The notes beneath the pieces are model-generated. The model saw nothing but the letters and a program-made list of their open reading frames with translations. It did not search any database and was not told the origin of the DNA. A stretch of DNA of 14,625 bases. Source: CAYXVB01 sp964467785. Lineage in GTDB: Bacteria; Bdellovibrionota; UBA1018. Numbering within the stretch: position 1 is the first letter of the stretch; every line of letters begins with the position of its first letter. The translations under genes and the position numbers were made by a program. The stretch covers positions 1-14,625 of the forward strand of contig CAYXVB010000090.1 of assembly GCA_964467785.1 (NCBI GenBank), read 5' to 3'. Below, in pieces: positions 1 through 5,348 of the stretch.

Positions 1-564
1 GTCGACCACAGCATCTTCCGCACCTTCAACAAGGGCGCTCTCGGAATGCTGAAAGTGGATGGCGACCAGGTCAAGGAAATCTATTCCGGTAAGGAAGTTG
101 ACGAAGTTTACCTTGGCGACGAATCCATCGCTACAGCCGTCAAGTCCGGTACCAAACCGGAGGTTACGCCTGTCGTGACGGCGAGGAAGGAAAAGATCGA
201 TGGCAAGGAACTCTTCGCGAAGAACTGCGCGATGTGCCATCAGGCGAATGGCCAGGGTCTCGAGGGAGTCTTTCCTCCGCTCGCCAAGTCGGACTTTCTC
301 ATGAAGCGCGCGGCTCAAGCCGACCGTTCGGAGCTGGTCTCCTTGGTTGATCACGGTAAGTCAGGTAAGATCGTGGTCAACGGCAAAGAGTATAACGGCA
401 TCATGACGCCGGTGGCGGGTCTCAGCGATGAGCAGCTTGCCGGAGTTCTGACTTTCGTCACCAATACCTGGGGAAACAAGGCCAAGGCGTTCACGGCGGA
501 AGAGATCAAGACCGCACGCGCCAAGGGCAAGTCTTCCGCCGCGCCTGCGGGTGAGGCGCACTGA
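1..564 (+). CDS. nirK: Copper nitrite reductase NirK with C-terminal cytochrome c domain (3' part only)
   Basis: The gene is open from the left edge, so the 5' part with the two cupredoxin domains lies mostly outside; 187 residues are visible. NirK reduces nitrite to nitric oxide in the periplasm. The first visible residues (VDHSIFRTFNKGALGMLKV) are the end of the second cupredoxin domain. The His at visible residue 3 corresponds to the type 2 copper His from the neighbouring subunit (His306 in Alcaligenes-type numbering). After a Pro/Val/Thr linker (about 52-66) comes a class I cytochrome c domain: heme-binding CAMCH at residues 76-80 (bases 226-240) and a likely axial Met at 135 in GIMTPVAG. 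The tail is Lys/Ala-rich. Such heme c fusions are known for some NirKs (Ralstonia pickettii type), where the heme passes electrons to type 1 copper. The Met at base 46 is internal and not a start. nirV starts 12 bp after the stop. Confidence 0.93.
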   Translation, partial: VDHSIFRTFNKGALGMLKVDGDQVKEIYSGKEVDEVYLGDESIATAVKSGTKPEVTPVVTARKEKIDGKELFAKNCAMCHQANGQGLEGVFPPLAKSDFLMKRAAQADRSELVSLVDHGKSGKIVVNGKEYNGIMTPVAGLSDEQLAGVLTFVTNTWGNKAKAFTAEEIKTARAKGKSSAAPAGEAH

Positions 565-576
565 GAGGAGCATTAA

Positions 577-1380
577 GTGTCGGCGTGGGCATATGTTCTG
601 GTTGGGATTCTGGGGCTGATCCTCAAGGTTCATGACGGATCAGCCGCTCCGCCGCTGAACAGTGTAACCGCGCTTCAGACTGGCTCGCGGGTCTGGGTAC
701 CCGCGGGCCGGTTTGCTCCTCTTTTCGGATTGGACAAAGGCCAGACTGATTTTCAAGTCCGTGGCTTCGCGATGGATCGGTATCCGGTCACTCAGAGAGA
801 TTATCTCGAGTTTCTTTCGCGGCGTACTGAATGGACTAAGAACAAGGTTCCTCGGCTCTATGCCGACTCGCGGTATCTCTCTGACTGGAAGGACGGCCGT
901 CCGGTCCAGCGGAAGAATGCGCCGGTCGTTTTCGTTTCTTGGTTCGCGGCCACGTCGTTTTGCGAGGCACGGGGGGGGCGACTGCCTACGACCCTCGAGT
1001 GGGAATACGCCGCGGCAGCGAGTGAGGACAAGGCGGACGCATCAAGGGATGCCGCATTTGTCGAGCGGATCCTGGCTTGGTATGGCAAGCCCTCCTCGAC
1101 CAACCAACCCGTGGGACGCCGGAAGCCCAACTATTACGGAATACATGATCTCCATGGCCTGGTCTGGGAGTGGACCAGCGATTTCAATGGCTCATTCGTC
1201 ACGGCGGATAATCGCGCGGACGGCGATCAGAGCAAGTCATTTTTCTGCGGAAGCGGAGTCACCGGTGCAGCGAAACGGGAAGACTACGCGGCCTTCATGC
1301 GTTACGCGATGAGAAACAGTTTGGGACCGGATTTCGCTGTAATGAATGTGGGATTCAGGTGCGCATATGATCAAAAATAA
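577..1380 (+). CDS. nirV: NirV, formylglycine-generating-enzyme-like protein next to nirK
   Basis: This 267-aa protein has the FGE-sulfatase/SUMF1 fold and matches NirV, the usual companion of nirK, whose role is unsettled. The start is GTG with AGAGGAG at 564-570, six bases upstream. Residues 4-17 are hydrophobic and followed by GSAA, so it is probably exported or membrane-tethered. Family motifs in order: MDRYPVTQRDY (66-76), PVVFVSW then CEARGGRLP (116-137), EWEYAA (141-146), VWEWTSDF (196-203), NVGFRCA (257-263). The region that in true FGE carries the catalytic cysteine pair reads FFCGSG here, with one Cys (C224) and no second Cys five residues on. Formylglycine formation is therefore not expected. 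The pattern fits NirV. The gene lies between nirK and sco; its last 14 bases overlap the next gene, which suggests one transcript. A run of eight G lies at 971-978. Confidence 0.88.
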   Translation: MSAWAYVLVGILGLILKVHDGSAAPPLNSVTALQTGSRVWVPAGRFAPLFGLDKGQTDFQVRGFAMDRYPVTQRDYLEFLSRRTEWTKNKVPRLYADSRYLSDWKDGRPVQRKNAPVVFVSWFAATSFCEARGGRLPTTLEWEYAAAASEDKADASRDAAFVERILAWYGKPSSTNQPVGRRKPNYYGIHDLHGLVWEWTSDFNGSFVTADNRADGDQSKSFFCGSGVTGAAKREDYAAFMRYAMRNSLGPDFAVMNVGFRCAYDQK

Positions 1381-1918
1381 GCTTCTGTCCGTTGTCGTTC
1401 TTCTTGGCCTGGTTCTTGGGCAAAGCCCATTGCGGGCCGAGACGGAAAATCGCCCGGCGTCGATTTATCAGGCGCCGCTGCAGTGGAAGAGTCAGGACGA
1501 CAAGCCGGTGCGGCTATCGGATTTCAAGGGCCGTAAAGTGGTGATGTCCATGATTTACGCCTCCTGCCAGACCGCCTGTCCCCTAATTCTCAAGAAGGTC
1601 AAGGCAGTCAAAGCAGAGTTAGACCGGCGGAAGCAAAGCGCCGAATTCGTGTTGGTCACTTTCGACTCCGAGGGGGACGTGCCTGAGAAGTTGAGGCATT
1701 TCCGGCATCATAATGATGTGGCGTCTCCGGCTTGGACATTCCTTGTCGGGAGTGAAAAAGACACGCGCACCCTTTCGATGCTGCTGGGAATCAAGTACTC
1801 GAAAAATCCCGGTAACGGTCAGATCATGCACGACAACAAAATCGTATTATTGGACGAGCAAGGCGCTATTGTCCGAACCCTTGAGGGCTTGAACACGGAC
1901 CTGGGCGATCTTTATTGA
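1367..1918 (+). CDS. SCO1/SenC family copper chaperone / thiol-disulfide protein
   Basis: This 183-aa periplasmic protein has a thioredoxin fold. I chose ATG 1367 because it places a proper signal peptide (MIKNKLL, then a VVVLLGLVLG core, up to about residue 25) at the N-terminus; the in-frame Met at 1346 would add seven polar residues before it. The copper-binding motif CQTAC has C67 and C71, and the conserved third ligand is H155 in MHDNKI. RLSDFKGRKVVMSMIYASC is the typical SCO strand-helix entry. SCO proteins deliver copper to CuA sites or act as thiol reductases. Placed third after nirK and nirV, with a 14-bp overlap with nirV, it may supply copper to NirK or keep its ligands reduced; that is inference. 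The stop is only 9 bp from the converging stop of the FG-GAP gene. Confidence 0.9.
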   Translation: MIKNKLLSVVVLLGLVLGQSPLRAETENRPASIYQAPLQWKSQDDKPVRLSDFKGRKVVMSMIYASCQTACPLILKKVKAVKAELDRRKQSAEFVLVTFDSEGDVPEKLRHFRHHNDVASPAWTFLVGSEKDTRTLSMLLGIKYSKNPGNGQIMHDNKIVLLDEQGAIVRTLEGLNTDLGDLY

Positions 1919-1927
1919 TCCCTCTTT

Positions 1928-3700
1928 TCAATATCGCGGCTCGACCACGCGATTGTAGCGATTAACGGAGAAGTCGTGGAGAACCTGCCGCGTTCGCTTT
2001 GGTGGCGGCCATTGGATTTCCACGGATTCGATGCGGCCTGCCGCCCCAAGGCCGAAATGCAGTCGGTCATCGCTCTGGCTGGAGAAGCCGTTCAATGGCT
2101 CCAGCTCCCTGGATAGGGTCCTCACTCCCCGCTCGTCGCGGAGGCGGACCCTGATCGTCGCGCCGTACCCATCGCGGTTGGCATGCGTTCCGACAAGTTT
2201 GAATCCGATCCACGAGTTCTTGTTGTTTTGTCGGTTCCGGAAGTAGTGCGCGATCTTGTGCTGATTGGCGATCATCAGGCTGATGGAACCATCATTGAGG
2301 GCATCGAAAGCCGCGACTCCCCTCTTGTCTGAGTAATCGGTACCAAGGTCAGTGAATTGGCTGACATCCGTAAACGTTCCTCCACCGTTCAAGAAGAGGC
2401 AGGCGCTTTCGTGTCCACCCCAGGAAGTGGTTCCGAGGCGCGGCCAATTTCGTGGATCCCTGAGAAGGAATCCAGCGGCGGCGTCCATGGTTGAGGTAGT
2501 GTAGTAATAGAAGTCGTTCCAGGGATCACCGGACCGATAACCATTGGCGGCGACCAGATCCAGGTCCCCGTCATTGTCGAGGTCCGCGAATTTAGCTCCC
2601 CAGTTCCAACCGCAAAATCTCGTGCCGCGATCTTGCGCGATTTCGTCGAATCTCCCTTTTCCAGTCGACTTCCAGAGGGCGCTCCCTTCGAGCTTGTACC
2701 GTCTTTCGAAAATATGGCCGACGAACACAGCGGGACGACCGTCATCGTCAATGTCAGCGATCTCCGCTGTCATGCCGTTCGTATGGAAGTCGCGTCGGGT
2801 CACCTCGTCCGAGACTTCCTTGAATTTGCCGGAGCCCTCGTTGAAATAGACGCGATCGACATTCCAGTCATTGGCAAACCAGAGATCCTGGCGTCCGGTG
2901 CCTCTGAGATCATAGACGCCGACTGCGTGGGTGAAGCCAAGGTGGCCAAGACCCGCCTCGGCGGTCACGTCGGTAAAGCGACCGCCTCCGAGATTGCGGT
3001 AAAGTCGCGCGCGTCCGCCGTTGGTGGCCCGGAAGCGGTTGTCCGGGCCTTCGTTGCAGGTTTCGGAAAATGGCGCGTAGATCAGGTCAAGAAGTCCGTC
3101 TTCGTTGTAATCCACGAGGTTGGCGCCCCGTGCTTCGCAGTGACAGCCGATGTCGAATTCGGGCACCCGCGTGAATCGGCCCTTGCCATCGTTGCGGTAG
3201 AGCTGCGGGCATTTTGCCAGAACCAGTAGCCCCTTGCGTCCCGAGTTGTCGAAGTCGAAGAAGAATCCCCGCGAGTGGAGGTTCTGTAGGCCGGCCTTTG
3301 CGGTCACGTTCTCGAAAGTGCCGTCGCCCCGGTTTCTGAAGAGGGTGCTTGCGACTTCGTCGTCGAATTCGGAATAGGTCAGGAAAACATCCGAAAATCC
3401 GTCGTTGTCGACGTCAGTGACCGCCACGCTCGCTCCGAGCAGGCGCCGGATGACGTGTGGCACCCTGCTCCGAGTGGAGTCAGCGGATGGCGGCTGGACG
3501 AAGCCTGCCTTGAATGTCTCGTTGGTGAGCGTGAATGCAAGCGGTGATTGCGTCGCCGGCTCCCTGCGATGCTGGTACGCCGTCTCGCTCGGATAATGTT
3601 TTCGGCGAAGGTCTTGGTGATGAAGGAAAGCCGCGCCTAAAACTAGCGCTGCGATCCAGATTCCTCGGGAAAGGCGAAGGTGCAGGAGAAAGCGTTTCAT
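1928..3700 (-). CDS. Exported FG-GAP/VCBS repeat protein with ASPIC/UnbV domain (CRTAC1/UnbV-like)
   Basis: A 590-aa beta-propeller protein. An N-terminal hydrophobic segment (about residues 13-26, IWIAALVLGAAFL) after basic residues looks like a signal peptide or anchor, so it should act outside the cytoplasm. Calcium-binding-type FG-GAP loops are visible at DVDNDG (96-101), DFDNSG (149-154), DYNEDG (197-202), DIDDDG (316-321) and DLDNDG (373-378), with weaker ones between. The C-terminus (about 505-575, from ANRDGYGATIRVRL through LNGFSSQSDDRLHFGLG to IESVEIQWP) is the ASPIC/UnbV domain. Several Cys occur (C164, C186, C188, C215, C363, C434). The family was named from UnbV of enediyne clusters and human CRTAC1; its biochemical role is unknown. 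It overlaps the upstream UnbU-like gene by four bases (stop and start share 3697-3700), so the two are translationally coupled. Confidence 0.9.
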   Translation of the reverse strand: MKRFLLHLRLSRGIWIAALVLGAAFLHHQDLRRKHYPSETAYQHRREPATQSPLAFTLTNETFKAGFVQPPSADSTRSRVPHVIRRLLGASVAVTDVDNDGFSDVFLTYSEFDDEVASTLFRNRGDGTFENVTAKAGLQNLHSRGFFFDFDNSGRKGLLVLAKCPQLYRNDGKGRFTRVPEFDIGCHCEARGANLVDYNEDGLLDLIYAPFSETCNEGPDNRFRATNGGRARLYRNLGGGRFTDVTAEAGLGHLGFTHAVGVYDLRGTGRQDLWFANDWNVDRVYFNEGSGKFKEVSDEVTRRDFHTNGMTAEIADIDDDGRPAVFVGHIFERRYKLEGSALWKSTGKGRFDEIAQDRGTRFCGWNWGAKFADLDNDGDLDLVAANGYRSGDPWNDFYYYTTSTMDAAAGFLLRDPRNWPRLGTTSWGGHESACLFLNGGGTFTDVSQFTDLGTDYSDKRGVAAFDALNDGSISLMIANQHKIAHYFRNRQNNKNSWIGFKLVGTHANRDGYGATIRVRLRDERGVRTLSRELEPLNGFSSQSDDRLHFGLGAAGRIESVEIQWPPPKRTRQVLHDFSVNRYNRVVEPRY

Positions 3701-4557
3701 CGGAGGGCCTCAGCGGGTGCCGGTATCGCGGACGGAAGGAATTCGCTGCGGTGATGGGGTGCCTCTTTGGCGGCTCTCCAATAGGAATACAGCGCTGTGG
3801 TGACGAAGAGGGCTAGAAAAAGGTTGGTATTGAGCCAGTAATTACGGAAAATCGTGGCCAGTATGCCCACCAGCGCGCCGTAGACCAGCTGTTGCCTGGG
3901 AGCGCTGGGCGAGGTCTGGGGGTCGGTGATCATGAAAAACACGAAAAGCATAAAGGCCGCGCCGGTCATGGGCATAAGCATGCTGACTGGCCTCGCGTTG
4001 TAAGCGAAGGCGAGAATCAAGGCCCCAGTAAAGTAAGCGAGTGAGAAGCCGAGCGATAGCCAAAGTCGCTTTGCCCGATAGACAAGCAGGAGGCCTAGAG
4101 CCAGTACGAATAGCATGCTGCCAAGAGTGCCCCCCCATCTGCCGGGTACCAGCGTGACTGTTCCGGTGAAAAAGTAATTGGCCACCACGATTCCGAAATT
4201 GGTGGGGTTGAAGATATGGCGACCGTTGATCGTCAGTAGATGCTTGGAGAGGATGGAGAGCGCGCCGACGAGGGCATACCCCCAAGGCGTGTATGAATCG
4301 GTGAGCAAAACTAATCCGAGCGCGGAGATGATGGCGCTCAGTGGAAACGCCAGCTCTTTGCCCTGAAGCCTTCTGACCAGCAGCTCAAGGCTTACGCAAG
4401 TGGCGATGGATGCCAGGGCGTAGCTGGGCTGTCGGGAGAACCCTGGCAAGATCAGCGAATAGGCGACGAAGCTCGAGTGAGCGCCGACGATAATCCAATT
4501 GGGATGGCTCCAGTGCGGGAACACGATGCGGGAGGCGAAGGCCGGCCTTAGAGTCAT
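3697..4557 (-). CDS. NqrB/RnfD-family integral membrane protein (UnbU-like)
   Basis: A 286-aa polytopic membrane protein with about eight to ten hydrophobic segments. Two NqrB/RnfD signature stretches are present: GRHIFNPTNFGIV (112-124) and FFMITDPQTSP (207-217). It is shorter than NqrB (about 400 aa) and RnfD (about 350 aa). I do not see the SGAT-type motif whose Thr carries covalent FMN in those proteins. No other Rnf or Nqr subunit is in the window. A lone RnfD-like membrane protein coupled to an ASPIC/UnbV protein is the UnbU-UnbV arrangement known from enediyne clusters, although no enediyne synthase is here. A membrane redox or anchoring role for the exported partner is inference. No Shine-Dalgarno sequence is evident before the ATG; TCCTCCC lies there instead. 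The start could lie slightly further in. Confidence 0.82.
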   Translation of the reverse strand: MTLRPAFASRIVFPHWSHPNWIIVGAHSSFVAYSLILPGFSRQPSYALASIATCVSLELLVRRLQGKELAFPLSAIISALGLVLLTDSYTPWGYALVGALSILSKHLLTINGRHIFNPTNFGIVVANYFFTGTVTLVPGRWGGTLGSMLFVLALGLLLVYRAKRLWLSLGFSLAYFTGALILAFAYNARPVSMLMPMTGAAFMLFVFFMITDPQTSPSAPRQQLVYGALVGILATIFRNYWLNTNLFLALFVTTALYSYWRAAKEAPHHRSEFLPSAIPAPAEALR

Positions 4558-4653
4558 GGGAGGATTGTCTCATAATCAAGCGGGAGTGGGCAAAGGGATG
4601 GGGCGCCCAGGTCAATCCGGACACAGCATTTATTTGCGTGGGGATAGAAGTTC

Positions 4654-4681
4654 TTGACCGAAAAATTGACAGAAAATTGGC
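4654..4681. promoter_or_regulatory. Phased TTGAC repeats upstream of the UnbU-like gene
   Basis: In the 137-bp gap between the 151-aa gene and the UnbU-like gene, TTGAC occurs at 4654-4658 and 4666-4670, followed by TTGGC at 4677-4681, each followed by an A-rich spacer. The steps are 12 and 11 bases, close to a helical turn, which could suit a dimeric regulator. The site lies about 100 bp upstream of the UnbU-like start, a reasonable operator position. This is visual pattern only, and the remainder of the gap shows no clear promoter or terminator. Confidence 0.25.
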
Positions 4682-4694
4682 GTCGAAGCCGGTT

Positions 4695-5150
4695 TCATTC
4701 GGATTTTCCATTGGGGAGGGTCAGGATCGTCTTGCCCGCGCGCTTCAGATAGATCTGGTAGCAATGATAAGTGATATTGAAAATTTGCGCACTCGTCACC
4801 GCCGTGTTGATGATCGGTACAAAGCGTTTGAAGATGGCCTTGGCGGCGAGCGTGCGCGGATCGGCAGTGCGTTTCATGTAGGTGTCCAGAGCGGCGTGGC
4901 GGCCGATCAGCTTGAGCTTGTGAAAGGCCCGTTCCCAATGGCCCGGACTTTCATTGCGGAGCTCTCTTGCGGATAGGCCTAGCCTGATCCCGAGTTCGTC
5001 CAAGTCATTTTCGAAGTCCACGCTATCGAGGTAGGCTCGGAACTGGGCCAGATTCTTGTCCATGGCCATGGCTGTCCTGGCTCCTGCATCGGCGGCTTTG
5101 GCAACCAGCTTGTCCCGGGCCTGTCTGACTTTGACTCGTACGCTTCGCAT
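4695..5150 (-). CDS. Hypothetical basic 151-aa protein
   Basis: I do not recognise this protein. It begins with a strongly basic helix (MRSVRVKVRQARDKLVAKAA) and is Ala/Lys/Arg-rich, with many predicted helical stretches. An acidic patch, DSVDFENDLDELG, lies at 43-55. A moderately hydrophobic segment near residues 110-135 (FVPIINTAVTSAQIF, then ITYHCYQIYL) is interrupted by polar residues, so a membrane span is doubtful. There is no signal peptide. ATG 5150 is the first possible start: an in-frame TAA lies three codons upstream, inside the TTATCCACA box at 5160. No Shine-Dalgarno sequence is visible. GATAAT on this strand (5164-5159) would put a transcript start at about the ATG, so a leaderless mRNA is possible. 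It reads away from the octamer array, in the same direction as the UnbU-like gene 137 bp downstream. Coding appearance is good, but the function is unknown. Confidence 0.62.
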   Translation of the reverse strand: MRSVRVKVRQARDKLVAKAADAGARTAMAMDKNLAQFRAYLDSVDFENDLDELGIRLGLSARELRNESPGHWERAFHKLKLIGRHAALDTYMKRTADPRTLAAKAIFKRFVPIINTAVTSAQIFNITYHCYQIYLKRAGKTILTLPNGKSE

Positions 5151-5159
5151 CGTGATGGA

Positions 5160-5168
5160 TTATCCACA
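5160..5168 (+). promoter_or_regulatory. Perfect DnaA-box consensus TTATCCACA
   Basis: This detached copy matches the strict DnaA box. It starts 32 bp (four times eight) before the first unit of the tandem array, so it is in phase with it. It lies 9 bp upstream of the start of the leftward 151-aa gene and overlaps its possible GATAAT -10 element, so binding here could control that gene. Actual DnaA binding is inference from the motif. Confidence 0.55.
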
Positions 5169-5172
5169 AGTG

Positions 5173-5188
5173 GTCCGGAGATCCGGAC
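5173..5188. repeat. Inverted repeat GTCCGGA-GA-TCCGGAC
   Basis: Seven-base perfect arms flank a two-base centre, directly between the detached TTATCCACA box and the tandem octamer array, in a divergent promoter region. A two-base loop is too short for a good hairpin. It therefore looks more like an operator for a dimeric DNA-binding protein. No regulator gene is adjacent. Confidence 0.5.
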
Positions 5189-5191
5189 GAG

Positions 5192-5248
5192 TTATCCACT
5201 TATCCACTTATCCACTTATCCACTTATCCACTTATCCACTTATCCACA
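5192..5248 (+). repeat. Tandem array of seven TTATCCAC octamers (DnaA-box-like)
   Basis: Seven perfect head-to-tail copies of TTATCCAC begin at 5192, 5200, 5208, 5216, 5224, 5232 and 5240. The last continues to A, giving a perfect DnaA box TTATCCACA at 5240-5248. The inner copies have T in the ninth position, borrowed from the next unit. The array sits between divergent genes, 42 bp from one start codon and 100 bp from the other. It could be a DnaA-binding cluster (origin, titration or regulatory site), an iteron-like array for another protein, or a slippage-expanded repeat. The flanks are not AT-rich, so no obvious DNA-unwinding element is visible. The repeat itself is certain; its function is not. 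Confidence 0.95.
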
Positions 5249-5348
5249 AATCAGCGCGCTTTCACAACGGGGATTGGGCATTCGGAGGGCTTATGACCCG
5301 GGTACGTCCCTTGTAGCTCCGCGGGCAAGGAAGGCAGGCTGACTGACC
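5249..5348. other. Leader region between octamer array and GH65 gene
   Basis: Together with the array this completes a 198-bp divergent intergenic region. I see no convincing -35/-10 pair for the GH65 gene. Purine-rich AAGGAAGG at 5327-5334 is 14 bases before the ATG, longer than ideal, and GCAGG at 5334-5338 is better spaced but weak. CCTTG (5310-5314) and CAAGG (5326-5330) could form a short stem. GC is ordinary, with no AT-rich unwinding stretch. Confidence 0.35.

Noticed and set aside
1346..1366. Upstream ATG for the SCO protein
   Set aside because: It would add seven polar residues before the signal peptide and deepen the overlap with nirV; ATG 1367 fits better.
2544..3229. Overlapping plus-strand open frames opposite the FG-GAP gene
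   Set aside because: They are shadows of the minus-strand gene; the minus frame shows clear FG-GAP loops and an ASPIC/UnbV domain, while the plus frames show no family features.
4564..4578. FNR-like site TTGTC-N5-ATCAA before the UnbU-like gene
   Set aside because: Spacer is one base too long, one half is poor, and it lies within the ribosome-binding zone just before the ATG.
5056..5316. Plus-strand open frame translating the octamer array as a repeated LSTYPLIH peptide
   Set aside because: It begins inside the opposite-strand 151-aa gene, has no ribosome site, and its repeat is simply the eight-base DNA repeat read through in 24-base cycles.
5160..5348. A full chromosomal replication origin
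   Set aside because: No AT-rich unwinding region, no dnaA, dnaN, gidA or parAB nearby, and box spacing is abnormal; kept only as a DnaA-box-like array.
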